From positions 186,001-250,000 of the forward strand of contig ML769423.1 in NCBI GenBank assembly GCA_009733575.1: DNA of 64,000 bases, in the 5' to 3' direction. How positions within the stretch are numbered: the first letter of the stretch is position 1; each line of letters begins with the position of its first letter. Below, piece by piece: positions 10,650-22,431 of the stretch. The position numbers and the translations under genes are program-made. The notes beneath the pieces are model-generated. The model was not told where the DNA came from. It worked only from the letters and a program-made list of their open reading frames with translations, and searched no databases. This DNA is from Gymnopus androsaceus JB14. Taxonomy: Eukaryota > Basidiomycota > Agaricomycetes > Agaricales > Omphalotaceae.

Positions 10650-11965
10650 ATGAACGGACTCCTGGCTGAAGTCGCTGCAAAGCGCAAAGCTATAACAGAT
10701 GACAAGCTGAATACGAGGCCTACAAAATATATGAGGAGAGGAGAAATCGAGCGGTTGCGCGAAGAAGAGGAAAGAAAGGAAAAGGAAGAGAAGGAAGCGA
10801 CAGAAGCTGAAGAGCAACGACAAAAGGAGGAGCTCAGAGCAAGCAAAGTAGGTTCTTCAATTTCCTCGCTGTGTCCAATGGCCTAATTCTCCATTGGAGA
10901 ACAGGCTCCTAGGATACCTTCTGGCTCGCCTCATCCAGAATCACGAGATGGTGTCTCTCCGGTCCCTGATTCAGCATTCAACATCTCCAACGAGGAAACT
11001 ATACATCGTCTTCGCTCAAAGGGCCAACCCATCAGGCTCTTTGCAGAATCAGACAAGGATCGTAGACTTCGACTCCGTGCTCTAGAACTGCTTGAGGAGA
11101 AGGGTCACGACAGACAAGCGGGACAGAATGACTTTAAAAAGGCTTTGGAAGATGTCGAGAGTGTAGAGAGGGAGCTGAAGAACAAGAACAGCAAGGGTAA
11201 GAAAAAGGGCGAAGCAGAGTTGGCCGATGGAGGCATTCTCGATCTCAACTTGGTCAAAACTGACCCCGATAAGCTTTATCCCATCATTTACTATGCTCTA
11301 AAACGTGCCCTCAGTGAATGGGGTGAAGCCATGGATGAACGTCCTGGTACGTGTACTTTTCTTCCATTCGACCCCCGCTCATTCCCGCTTTTTAGACCAT
11401 ATCAAACGTACAACGCAGGGAAAGCTGGCCGCAGCTATTCAGGTTCAGTCCGCCGAAAATTTGAAACCCTTTTTCAAGAACCTACGATCGCGCGTAAGTA
11501 CCTGTTCCCAAACCAAAGGCCGCTCACTCCCTAATTCGTTCTCTTCATAGTCTTTACCACCTGACATGCTTGCCCGTATGGCTGAAATTGTCCACTATAT
11601 GCAAAAGCGGCAATACCAGAAAGCCAACGACTCTTACCTACGGCTTTCCATCGGAAACGCACCGTGGCCTATTGGAGTTACTATGGTTGGGTAAGGCTCC
11701 GCGTTCCAATCTCCGTCATAATCTTCACTGATACGCTTCAATTCCCTCTAGAATCCACGAGCGGTCGGCTCGAGAGAAAATCTCTTCAGATCAAGTCGCG
11801 CATGTGTTGAACGATGAAGTCAGTCGTAAATATATTCAAAGTCTGAAGAGGTATGTCCGTCCGTCCCCTTCCTATCATACCCCATTCTGACAGCAATTTG
11901 GCAGGTTGCTTACTTTTTCCCAAACAAAGTATCCTCCTGACGATGTCTCTCAACTGATGGGCTGA
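10650..11965 (+). CDS. PRP18: Pre-mRNA splicing factor Prp18
   Basis: Start ATG at 10650 ([15 protein letters not shown]). The N-terminal part is a charged coiled coil, followed by the PRP4-like/SFM segment ([18 protein letters not shown] with RLRALE). The Prp18 helical domain has [39 protein letters not shown] and the conserved loop [20 protein letters not shown] followed by [13 protein letters not shown]. The C-terminus is [12 protein letters not shown] with TGA at 11963-11965. Five to six short GT-AG introns are needed and all restore the frame. Prp18 acts with Slu7 in the second catalytic step of splicing in the nucleus. Confidence 0.95.
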
Positions 11966-12160
11966 ATGCTAGCCTGCTGGTTGTGTAGATTTTACTATTC
12001 ATGCTATTACTACCGTCCCTTTACTACTAGGATGTACTCTTACACTCGCGAATTAAGGATGTTATGACAGGTCATCTCCGTCTTATCCAAGTACAGTTAT
12101 ACACAAGCGCAGATAAGTACAAGAATATTGTAGAGTAAACGGGTATATCATAGTAGCTCC

Positions 12161-14407
12161 CTATGGTAAAGGGCCGGCGGATATTGAAGGTGGGGGATTG
12201 GAGGGTTCTTTGACAGAAGTGCCGTTTACCGCTGCTGCGGTAGGGACGCTACAAGCGGTACATCGTTAGCCTGGTACCCACACGCACAAGCAAGGGAAAT
12301 CGTACCTGGCGGAGGGATCAGCAACATCTTGCGTTATCTTCAGGAAGCCAGCTTGTACGAGAAAATCCCACACACGACTGGTCTTGTTCACATCGACTTT
12401 TACAAGATCCCGTGCTTCCCGTCGACGCAACTTACCACCCCGCCGTGCGTACTCTCGCACTAGCGTTTCCTTAATCACAAGGTAGGGTTTGGGAAGTATC
12501 CGGAGTTGTGAACAGAGCGCCTGCTCTCCGGGAGTGAGAAGATGCAACGACGGGCTATTGGCGAGGTTGAGGGGTGCCGCTAAATACGCTGTTTAATCCT
12601 AACGTATGGTTCGAAATTAGCATGACTTACTGGGCTTGCGCACAATGGGTCCCGCAGAAGCAGAACCGCCGCCCAAGGGGGTACCTTCCCTATCATGACT
12701 CGAACCTCGACGTTGGTCGGGACCAGAGGACTGGCGACTGGTCTTTTGCTGCTGCAAGTAAAATTCTCGATTGCTCGCTTTGATCTGATGCTAGAAGGAA
12801 ATGAGCCAGAGAAGGATAAGAAAACAGATATCACATACCCGCCTAGTCAAGTCAATCTCGTATTTTTCAATGTCTCCAGCTGTCTGTAAGCCCAAACGTC
12901 GATAATCTTGAAGCTCCTTGATCCTTTTTCGAAGGAGGGCCTCGTCTAAAAGAACACATAAGCTACAAAGCAGGTAACAAAGAAATTATCATACAGAGGA
13001 TATCGGCAGTGAAAGCTTCGTAGTCAGCAGACGTTCCAAGGCGAGCAAACGGTCGAAGGCGATGTATTATCTCTCTTTCCTCGCGCGGACGCTTCTTTTC
13101 CAAGGCTTGAATCTGTTGGGCACGTCAAGCTGGGGCGGAAGTCGCTGGATGGTCGACCTACTTTTTTATGCTCCAACAGTCCACGATCATATATGATAGA
13201 TTTCCCCTCCAACCTCCTCTCAACACGTTGGAAATACATTTCCATCAGTGTGAATTTGAATGCCAGTGAGTCGTCAGTTTCGATGGGCGGTGGTTGTGTC
13301 TGTTCTTCAGCAGTATCCTCTTCAGCTCCTCCTTCGTTGTTAGAGCCAGCTTCAGGAGGCGATGAGTGGTAGCCGTTGATGGTGCCATTCATGGGTCCTT
13401 TGCCTTTGCCTGCGCCCTTGCCAGCGAAAACAACCTTCTTCGCGGGTACAACACCATTCTTTTTTTCGTCTTCCCACCGAAGGCGGGCTTTCACGTCCAG
13501 ATCGTTCTCGTCCTCCGGGATTTCATCACCTCCATGTTGTAGGACCATACCGAATTCTAAATCCTTGACGAGGTCCTCGGCCTCGTTATCGATTTCGTGT
13601 TCGAATTCTAGACGACCAGGGAAGAAGCCAGTGACTTCATGGATTCCAGGAAGAGACACTGGGGTGGGCTTCAAAGGCGGTAATGGAGCAGCATTCATCT
13701 CTGTTATACGACGCCGCTTTCTATCTTGAAATTCCGCAGGATCCAAGTCGAATGTTTGATCCATTGGCTAGATTTTATATGAGCATGAGAACAATCTGAG
13801 TAGAAAAAGCAGGATCTACCGGTAAGGGCCAACTTTTGGAGTTGATATAGACTTCGTTGTAGTGAGCAGCACATTCCTCCTTCGTATGGGTCCTAACCGT
13901 TTCAGCAATCTTCTTCCAATTTCCGAAGCCATGTGAAGCAATTCCTTTCACGAGAAGTAACTCTCTGTTCAGTTACTGTGAGTGAGATCCATAAGAGGCA
14001 AGGACCTTGACCGTACTCATCTGCACCCCATTCTTCGGAGAAGATAGGCTGTGAGCTAATTTCCTGCGTGCATTAAGCCTCAGTTAGGATAATAGTTAAT
14101 ATTTCATCGGATTCACTGACGATAACCCGATATGGATGACCGCGTTTATGACTTGCGAATTCCTTGCCTGCGCAAAAGCAGTTGGGACACAAGTCTACAC
14201 CGTCTCCTGCTTCACAAATGGGGTCGGCGCATTTGATACGGATGGTATGTGTGAGATCAGATGAACAGGAGTCGCAGTGGTATTCTCCACCGGGTTCGTG
14301 AACTTGGAATGAATGGGTAAGCGATTAGGATATGGCCCTTGAACTGAACGCGACTTACGAGCAATATCCTCGTGATTTGTCTGGGTTTTGCGTTGTGTTA
14401 CAGTCAT
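12161..14407 (-). CDS. ADA2: Transcriptional adaptor Ada2 (SAGA/ADA complex)
   Basis: From the ATG at 14407 the spliced protein shows the three ADA2 domains in order. First is a ZZ zinc finger (EYHCDSCSSDLTHTIRIKC, LCPNCFCAG, SHKRGHPYRV). Second is a SANT/Myb domain (VKGIASHGFGNWKKIAE, HYNEVYINSKSWPL). Third is a C-terminal SWIRM domain (LTPGEQALCSQLRILPKPYL, KVDVNKTSRVWDF). Between them lie a charged linker and the helical ADA2 region (ADYEAFTADIL, LQDYRRLGLQTAGDIEKYE). The last exon, after a 57-nt intron, adds a Pro/Ser tail ending at the TAG at 12161. Ada2 couples Gcn5 to the nucleosome and boosts histone H3 acetylation. About ten short introns keep the frame, and no break was found. The gene is convergent with PRP18 (195 bp). 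Confidence 0.95.
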
Positions 14408-14749
14408 GGCGGTAGGTCATGCACTTTTGGTACTAGAGGACTAAAGTTGAGGGATCGTTGTTCGCGATTTTACAGCATCACTCACTTTGGTACGCCACTT
14501 TCGAACCTTTATCCCTTCGCGTCAATATTTATCCAGGTGATAGAATGATTAGCAGACTCTGTGCTTGTGATACGTTCTTAATCGACTAGAAACATTTGGT
14601 GGTTTCGACAAGATGATGAACGTTAGGAAGAAGAACGGGCGCTTATGTGATAGCTAAATTGGCGCTCTGATCGTCGCGTCATGGCGAATACAACTTGCTT
14701 CAAACTTTCATCTCGTCTTAATATATTGTGTACAGATGTAAGAGAATAA
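14408..14749. other. Intergenic between tandem minus-strand genes
   Basis: This holds the ADA2 upstream region and the JJJ1 3' UTR. No further gene or motif is recognised. Confidence 0.5.
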
Positions 14750-16802
14750 CTATCGTTTACTTTTCCCTCGTTTGCCTTGTCTTGGCGCATTATCAGACTG
14801 CATAGCATGTCCTTCGTCATTGACATGAGCGAAGAGCTTGGTTTTGTTTTCAAAGGATTGTCCACAACCAGGCCAGTGGCATTTTATCTGTGAAAAAATG
14901 GTCTAGGGAACGGCGCGAGTTGGGGAAGAGATACGTTTGCTTACAGTAGCTGCTTCTCCCTTGCTGGCTTCCGCTTTCTTGGCTTGACGTGCTCGGCGTA
15001 GATCCCGCTTCGTGAGCTCAGGTTTTCCTGCGTCATCCACCGATTCAGGACCATTATCATTTTCGAGGTTAGCTTCACCAACCGGTGAGCTCCGTGATGA
15101 AGATTTCGAGTCTTCAAATTGTCCCAAAACTCCCTGCATCTTTTTCTCGGTTTTCGTCAACGGCTCCTCGGATGCTATATTAGATTTCGCTTTATTCCGG
15201 CTTTTCTTCACGTTTTTTAGAGCGCAGGGGGCCCTCGTCATCTTCTGGGATGCGTTCCGGCACTGATATATCGGAAGCGGGAGGTGCTTCTGGTTGAATA
15301 ATGACTGGCGAAGGAGAGCGCGGAGGGTCAGAAGGAACGTCTGAATGAAATGATTTCTTCTTCTTCTTCATCGTCAACCTCTGCCTCCTGTTCCTCATCC
15401 AAGCCCAGAATCTCCCCTTCCTCCATCATCTCCTGACGAAGCCTTTCTACTTCTTTCATATGCTTCTTGCTCCGTTCATGGCTATCCCAAGCTGCCTCAC
15501 TTCTGAACGACTTGTTGCATGCAACACATTCCCATTCTTCCGAATCTTCTCCCTCTGCAACTGCCCACTCTAAATCATCATGGCCGGTTGGGGTGTCGAT
15601 TTTCTGCCAGCTTTGTTCAACGTAGGTTGCATCCGGACGGGATTTTTTCTTGGGATTTGGAGTGGATGAGCGAGATGCCTGTATTTGCGCAGATTCTGCC
15701 TGTCGTGCAAGGTGTTCCTTGTATCGAGGATCTCGCTTTCTTAGAAACTTGGCCAAGGACTTACTCAAAGCTGTCAGGAATGTTACAGACTGAACATGGT
15801 CGGAATAACTTACTCTTACAGTATCATTGTAATCTCTTCGAGCGTCGTCTCTAGCTTTCTTGTTGTCCTTTTCCATAAGTCTATTGCGAAATTAGTTTCC
15901 GTGGCATCAGCATTTTAGTTTTAGCTATACCTGCGAACACGTCTATCAGGAGCTTCTGCAACGTTCCAAGCATCTGCCCAGGCAAAGTCTTTGGCCGTAA
16001 CAAAGTTGATCCAAGCATTGTAGAACGTTCGAGCAGCTGTAGCATCCTCTTTTTTGTTTTGTGGAGTCCAAGACCAAGATGAATAGCCAAAGGACGGTAA
16101 ATGGATTTCATCATCCGACGAAAGTTTTTCCTCCGCTTCTAGTCGTGCAAAAAGGCTGCGATAGACAGCGTAGAATCCCTAAAAAGATGACAAGATGGGC
16201 AAAATGAAGGCTCGGATCCGAAACAGACTTACATCTCCTTCATCTCCAAAGCCATCCCAAAGAGTAGCGTCAAAGAAACGAGAGAGATGGCGAACTGTGA
16301 GGCCTCTATCTCGGGCACGGGGAGGTGGTGCTCCTTTGCGTATATCCTCGTAAACAGTCTCGTCGTCGGGCTCTGGAGCTAAAGACGCCTTGTGCGAGTC
16401 GTACCAAGCTCTTTCCTACTTGAACATATTATAGATATGATCACGGTGCAGCTTTGGAATAGCTTACTTGGTCGTCACTGAGAACCTAACAAGATAATTA
16501 TTTTAATGGATGGTGAATCCGATTATGGATCCAGATACCTCGTAGGCTTGCTGTAGCTCTGCAAAGCGTTTAGTCGCTCCTTCTACGTCATCTTTGTTCT
16601 TGTCTGGATGGTGAATAAGGGCAAGTCTACGAAAGGAACGCTACAGACTGATTGAGAGATACTAGAGCAATTTAATGGGTAGACTGACCTTGATCTCATC
16701 CGCTGTTGCTGTTTCTTCCACCTCTAATAGCTGATAATAGTCAACGACTTCATTATTTTGAGCGTCCTTTTGGCCAGAATGATTGGATGCACCGGCACCC
16801 AT
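14750..16802 (-). CDS. JJJ1: JJJ1/DNAJC21-type J-domain ribosome-biogenesis co-chaperone, two frame breaks
   Basis: Start at 16802 ([10 protein letters not shown]). A J domain lies at about residues 20-90 with the HPD tripeptide in [16 protein letters not shown] long helical middle follows ([37 protein letters not shown]), then [15 protein letters not shown] and [10 protein letters not shown], a U1-type C2H2 finger ([20 protein letters not shown]), and a final C2H2 finger ([19 protein letters not shown]). This is the Jjj1 layout; the protein stimulates Hsp70 in release of export factors from cytosolic pre-60S particles. Two frame shifts of +1 are needed in the acidic linker: one in or after the GAA run at about 15356-15372 and one in the A6 run at 15213-15218. 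Both are slippery tracts, so sequencing indels are the likely cause. Confidence 0.88.
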
Positions 16803-16887
16803 CCTCGAAGTTTTGAATCAAGATCAATTTGATGAGTCATGAGCGCCTCTGAAGCTTTGAAGCTTTTTTCTGCACGACCATCTCAAA
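16803..16887. promoter_or_regulatory. 85-bp bidirectional promoter with a TGAGTCA site
   Basis: The JJJ1 (minus) and TIM13 (plus) start codons are only 85 bp apart. The gap contains TGAGTCA at 16833-16839, the core of Gcn4/Cpc1-type bZIP sites. Binding is inferred only. Confidence 0.35.
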
Positions 16888-17469
16888 ATGTCGGATTTTT
16901 TCAAGAACCCGCTCTCAAACCCTGGTACGTTCCAAACATTTAATACTTCCCCATGGTCTGGAATACTATGTGCTTTTCGCTTCAAGACAACACGGCCAGG
17001 AAGCAAGCTTTAATGGAGCAAGTACGGAACGAGCTGGCGCAGGCCAACGCGCAACAGTTAATGAATGTGCGTAAAGGATTACATTCCTCTCTGTATCTCT
17101 CAATGAACACCCTATACAGAACATGAATGAAAGGTGCTTCAAGGTTAGTGACGCTAGATAATACCAACTATTACTTTATTTACGACCAACGCAAGGCGTG
17201 CGTCACAAAACCTGGAGATTCTCTGTCAAGCTCAGAACAAGTGCGTTTTGTTTGCTTCATGACGGTACCCTTACTCACAACGAAATCTTTTTAGACATGT
17301 TTGACGAGGTCTGTAACTCTGCCATTTCGTGTTGGACGCGCCCACAGACTGAAACGTCTCATATAGATGCATGGATCGCTACATGGAAGCTTTCAACATT
17401 GTCAGCCGCACTTATGTCTCCCGGCTAGCTAAAGAGCGGTCGGAATCAGATTCAGCACCCTTTTCCTGA
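16888..17469 (+). CDS. TIM13: Mitochondrial small TIM chaperone Tim13
   Basis: Spliced product of about 101 residues starting MSDFFKNPLSNP, then the amphipathic helix (ARKQALMEQVRNELAQANAQ), the first CX3C (CFKAC), VTKPGDSLSSSEQ, the second CX3C (CLTRC) and CMDRYMEAFNIVSRTYVSRL. This is a textbook Tim13. It partners Tim8 in the intermembrane space to escort hydrophobic precursors. The second CX3C can only be built with a 14-nt micro-exon at 17295-17308 (ACATGTTTGACGAG), flanked by TTTAG and GTCTGT. It supplies TCLT plus part of Arg, and the next exon (17367 on) completes Arg-Cys-Met-Asp. Without it a key cysteine would be missing. Confidence 0.95.
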
Positions 17470-17812
17470 ACTATCTCTGTGGCGCAGATAGGTCTATAGA
17501 CAGGCGACGCGTCGCGAATCTTTCCAAAAGGCGGCCAAGGCCGCAGAAAATTTCGTGCAGTACATATAATCATATTGGGCCAAACGCTAATAAAAACTCG
17601 TAAATCGTTCATGACGTTATTGTTACATGAAATAAAGCGCAATTTGTACAAGGCAGAATAATTAGAAGGTAACGAGTCTAGGGTATAAGATGTGTAGGTT
17701 GGTTAGACGGGGTATGCCAGTAGATAGAAAAAAAGTTCCACGTTGAAAGGCGTAGTTAAAGTCCTTTGGAGAGACATAACGGGGTCGTCGAGAGTGTCGT
17801 CATATATATAAA
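17470..17812. other. Convergent 3' intergenic region
   Basis: TIM13 and the RSR1-like gene end toward each other here. No other feature is recognised. Confidence 0.5.
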
Positions 17813-18883
17813 TTACAAGATGATGCAGGGTTTCTTGCGGCTGCTATGCCCAGCCGTTTGTTCAGCAGGATATCGTGCGCGCATTTGTCGGACCAAGTCC
17901 TCAAAGACATCCGCTAGCACGGTATTTGAGCAGCTGAATGATTATTAACCCACGGTAGAACTCACATATATGCCAATTTCGCTTTGAGGATGTCTCGTAA
18001 AAAGGTAAACCCCATCTACTGGCAAGAGCCTGAATAGTGTTACGAGGGACTTCGCGTTCATTCACGAGATCCAACTTTGTCCCGACTACCACGATAGGTA
18101 TTGAACCCTATGAGTAAATAAATGTCAAACCAGAATTGTCATGGCTTATCGGAAAGGCCTACCGATTCTCCTCCCTTGATACGATAAATCTGCTTTCGAA
18201 GATGGTCCACTTCTTTCAGACTCGCCTCTTGAGTGAGACTAGCAATAGAGTTAAACAAAGTCTGAGCAAGGAAGGAAACGAGCCAACCTAAAGACTAGGA
18301 CAAAGCCTTTACCGGCCTAAAATAAAAATGTGAGTAACTGTGCTGTGCAGAAAGCTGTAGAGAAGAAGCGCCACCAGACTTACTTTAATATAGACTTCGT
18401 TGAGACTTGTGAATTGCTCGGCACCAGCGGTATCCAAGACTTCAAGCTAGATAGATAGGAGGATAAGTTGGTCAGGATAGGCTGAACAGGAGAGACAGAG
18501 CGAACGAACGCTCTGAAGGGGAGGCAGGGAATTTGAGCGGGTTGTAGAAAAGAGGGAAAGCAACGTACAGAACTAGTCTCCCCTTCTACTGTTATAGTGC
18601 GCCGATACGCCTCTTGAGAGACATAATTAGATATGCAACGTATTGGAGTGTACGCAGCGTACTCACCCTCAATTGTAGGGTCGTAATTCTCCAAGAATAC
18701 ATCCTGAATAAATCGGACTGGAAAATTGTACAAAATAAGAGGTCTGGATGGGTATAGTCCGAGTAGGATTACCTGTGAGGGCGCTTTTCCCTACACCACC
18801 CGCTAATACGATATTAATAACAAACAAGGGATACGCATGGTGACGGTCTTACCTCCAAGCACAACGACCTTGAATTGACGCAT
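17813..18883 (-). CDS. RSR1: Ras-superfamily GTPase, Rap/Rsr1 (Bud1, Krev-1) type
   Basis: Start at 18883 (MRQFKVVVLG). G boxes: GAGGVGKS (P-loop, assembled across an intron), effector YDPTIE, DTAGAEQF (switch II, Rap/Rsr1 flavour rather than Ras DTAGQEEY), GTKLDL and ETSSK. The C-terminus is SSRKKPCIIL, a polybasic stretch plus a CAAX box ending in Leu, which predicts geranylgeranylation and plasma-membrane location. Rsr1 GTPases mark polarity and growth sites in fungi. Eight or so introns are required. The one before the last exon uses the acceptor GTGCTAG, giving SDVFEDLVRQMR in frame. No frame break was found. A separate classical RAS gene lies at 42.1-43.1 kb. Confidence 0.9.
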
Positions 18884-19079
18884 ACAGCAGCACGTTTGAG
18901 CGTGAAAGTAGAGCTAAAACGGGGCTCTGAGAGTGACTGAAACGTCAGATAACGCGGGGAGATGATGGTAAAATACAAAAAAGGATTGTCTGAGATGGCT
19001 TTACATGAGGACGTGATCACACGCCGGCAACCAAGTTAGCTTCCGACCACTACTTCCGCTCCCGACCACTTCTGTCAAC

Positions 19080-20260
19080 ATGGTAAACCCCAGAGTATTT
19101 ATGGACGTTAGCGTTGGTGGCGAAGCAATTGGACGGTAAGTGGAAAAGAAGTATTACAGAGCTTGATTTAATACGAATCGATGTTTATAGGATTATATTC
19201 GAGCTTTACAATGACACGGCCCCAAAAACGAGCGAAAAGTGTGTATCTCTTCTCTTTTGTGCTACGTCTCCCTAACACTCTCCTTAGCTTTCGTGCATTA
19301 TGCACGGGGGAAAAAGGAAACGGCGCATCAGATATCCCACTGTACTACAAGAATTCCATCTTTCATAGAGTCATTCAGAGCTTTATGCTCCAAGGCGGAG
19401 ATATAACGAAAAAGAATGGAAGCGGCGGCGAGTCCATCTATGGCAGACTGTTCCCTGACGAGGATCTAACGCGTCCATTGGACTCTGAAGGTAGTCTCCC
19501 ATAAACAGACTCGAAAACACACTGATGGCTCTCCAGGGCTTCTCTGCATGGCAAATCGAGGACCAGACACGCAATCCAGCCAGTTTTTCATCACTCTTTG
19601 TCCATGTCCCCACTTGAACGGGAAACATTGCGTATTCGGAAGGGTCGTTCGAGGTTATGACGACGTGGTACAGAAGATTGCAGACGTGAATGTCGATGAG
19701 AAAGACAGACCTCTGAAACCCTGTTGTGGTATACAATTGTGGTGAGTTGGAACTCAGAAAGCCTCCTCCTCCTGGTGCGTTCATATCGTTACTGTGTGAG
19801 GCTCCGCGCTCACTATCCATAGCCAAACGCGCAGTCTCTGAATTGGAGGAATCGGACAAGGAAGAAAAACCCAGTAAAGCAAGACGTAAATCACGTACAA
19901 GGTCTCGTTCACCAGACGATTCAGACTCTTCAAAGAAACGCCATCGCAAAAAGTCGAAACGCAAGCACAGACGTGACAAAGGGGAAGAAGCAAAGGAGGA
20001 GAAGGAAGGCAAGCTTAATTTCAGGGGAGAAACTGAAGAGGAATACGATGCACGTTTGGAACGAGAAGAAAATGAGCGACTGGAGGCCGACCGAAAACGC
20101 GAACTGGAACGAATAAAGCGCAAATACGAAGACGAATCCCAAACCAAGGACGGCATTCGGTTCAAAGGTTAGTCTGATATATTTATGCAAACAAATCTGA
20201 ACATATTCTCCAGGTCGAGGAAGGATGAAATACATTGATCCAGACGTTCAGTTTAGGTGA
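19080..20260 (+). CDS. Nuclear-type cyclophilin with charged/RS-like tail, one frame break
   Basis: Start at 19080 ([19 protein letters not shown]). The peptidyl-prolyl isomerase domain shows [53 protein letters not shown] and [16 protein letters not shown], including the catalytic Arg, Phe, Gln and His positions of active cyclophilins. A C-terminal extension of about 130 residues is rich in [20 protein letters not shown] and Glu, typical of spliceosome-linked cyclophilins. The frame changes at the CCC run at 19719-19721. Removing one C gives [14 protein letters not shown], the conserved end of the domain, so this is probably a homopolymer indel. The final exon encodes [12 protein letters not shown]. 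Confidence 0.9.
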
Positions 20261-20399
20261 TGTTTGAACTTTGGATCCATTTTGTATATACATCTAGACA
20301 GTTATCGTAAGGAAAGCATTTCTGTAACTGTCAAACAAGATGTGCGAGCAGATATATATATAAGTAAATAAAAGCAAGCCGTCTGAAACTGCTTCAACA

Positions 20400-22328
20400 T
20401 TAGATGGTAACTTCACCAAGCTTTTCCGCAATCGTCTGACTCTCTTCAGCTTCTTCAGCTTCTTCAGCGTTCTTCTTTTTGGCAGCCGCACTGGCGAAAC
20501 TAAAAGCAGGTCGAACGTTGGCACTCATGCCCTGCGGTATGACTTTGGCGGCGGGGGCAGGCGGAGAGGATGGCTGAGAGGTAGCGCTGGCTGGTGGAGT
20601 GGTAGTGTTGTTACGGCTGATTGCAGGTCGCTCGACTCCACTACGTGAACTATTACGAGACATTCGGAGCTCGAGTTTCTGTGCCACCTCGTTTTCTCTG
20701 GTAGTCACGTCCACAGGCCTGAAGACAACTATCAGCAAATGGTTTGACTAGGAAAAAAAAAGTCGACCTACTTGGCAGCACCAAAGGGGCTAATGGCTCC
20801 AATTTTCGGGGAGGATAGAGGGCTCGGGACGTTGCTTGATGACCGAGGTAGCTGGACCGACTTCATGAGAATTGTTGTTTGAAGAAACAAGGATCATGCA
20901 CTCACTAGTTCCAGCTTCCGTCGACCCATTTGTGGGGTAGGAGGCGTAGAAGAACCACTAGCTGGAGCTGATTGTTCAGCATCGTTGTTGGAGGACGAAA
21001 GACCAGGAATCGACTCACGAGAAATGTTATCGCGAACAGGCCTTGGTCGGGAGGAGCTCCTCCAATCCGATTCTTCAGGAACTGGATCTCTTGGTGGGGG
21101 AGGACCCATATCACCTCGTCCTCTGCCACTTCCAAACCTGCCCGCTGGGGGAGCAGCCTCTTCCGTTGGCTTGAATTTCGAGCCTTTTGACCACACATCT
21201 TCTCTGTCAGCCGCACCAGAGTTTTCAGAGCCAAAACCAATCGATTTTTTTCTCAGGGAACCGGTGGGAGTCTCGGGTTCGGGTACACCCGCACGCATAG
21301 GACGGCTTGACCGCCAGTCACTGGCGTCTTCCGATAGGCTCGGGAGAGGATCGGGACGGGGCCCATCGAATCGACGTCGAGAGGAATCACGCGATGATGA
21401 CAGCTCCGGGAGAGGCCCATCTCGTCTCCATGGGTTGTCGAATTTTCCGTCGTCGCTCCCGCCAAAGCCAGGACGTTCCTTGGCTGAGTGAAAGCTGTTA
21501 GATAGCTGTGGGATATGTGGAATGTAAGACTCACGAGCTTCGGCAACACTGACCCGAATAGTTCTTCCTGAGAAGGACTAGATAGATTATGAGCTCACGA
21601 AGGATTGAAAAGAAGAAAAAATAGGCTCACAGAGCCGGTTTTAGCAATAGCATCTTTGAGTCCTTCCAGATCCTCAAACTCGACATACCCAAATCCCTTT
21701 GGCTTGTCATCCCTATCCTTGATGATTTTCACAGATTTGGCCTAGGTTGGAAGCAAATTTAGCATTTTGACAGCCCTGAAATGCAACGCGCCTGACCCAC
21801 CTTGGAGGTAGCAAAGAATTCTTCGAGTTCTCCCTCTGTAAGATCGAAAGCGAGGTTGCCGACGAAAGCTGTATATGGAGGCTGGGTAGGCAGAGGAACG
21901 TCTTCACGAGGTGGTCCGGCGACCCGATCGGCTATAGGTAGAAAACGTTACACCGAGGTAGCTTGAGAGGAAGACTACGCACGTCGAGAAGATAAAAAGT
22001 CATCACCACGGCGTCCATATCGGTCATTCTGACGGCCTTGGTCATCATCGCTCCTCATCGCAGCTGCTCAGAGACAATTCATCAAGACCAAACAGAAGAT
22101 TTTAGAGTTGCGACTCCCAACTCACGAGCGGAGGGCAAATTGTCCATTTCGTCAGCCCATGATCCTCCAGCTACAAGGCGGGGTAAGTAGGCAAAGATAT
22201 TTTGATAATAAATTCACCGTACCGTCTCCTAAAAACTCGTTCAATGATATTTTCTTTGCTTTTTTTGGTGCTGTTGGACAGAATAATCAGTAGGAGGCTA
22301 CAGAAGCCAGCCAAAGGGACTTGCGCAT
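20400..22328 (-). CDS. TIF3: Translation initiation factor eIF4B (Tif3-like)
   Basis: The first exon is only ATGC (22328-22325). A GC-AG intron (22324-22271, donor GCAAGT) joins it to give MPPKKAKKISLNEFLGD and then GGSWADEMDNLPSA, the conserved eIF4B N-terminus. One RRM follows with YTAFVGNLAFDLTEGELEEF and RNP1 KPKGFGYVEFE, then a long DRYGRR-type region with repeated SDWRSSRP and DNPWRRDG segments and a Ser/Pro/Ala tail (SQPSSPPAPA). eIF4B stimulates eIF4A and 40S recruitment in the cytoplasm. The frame is intact. The start is 103 bp from SEY1 in divergent orientation, with a CACGTG box at 22369-22374 between them. Confidence 0.9.
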
Positions 22329-22431
22329 TTTCGAGATGAGAGCTTTTTGAGAAAAAGTTTGAATGTGACACGTGCTTGTAATACGCTTCTTCTGACGACT
22401 CTGACCAACTACAGCTCTTCTACGACCTTCA

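Noticed and set aside
19383..20165. 260-codon Ser/Arg-rich minus-strand frame
   Set aside because: Antisense shadow of the charged cyclophilin tail.
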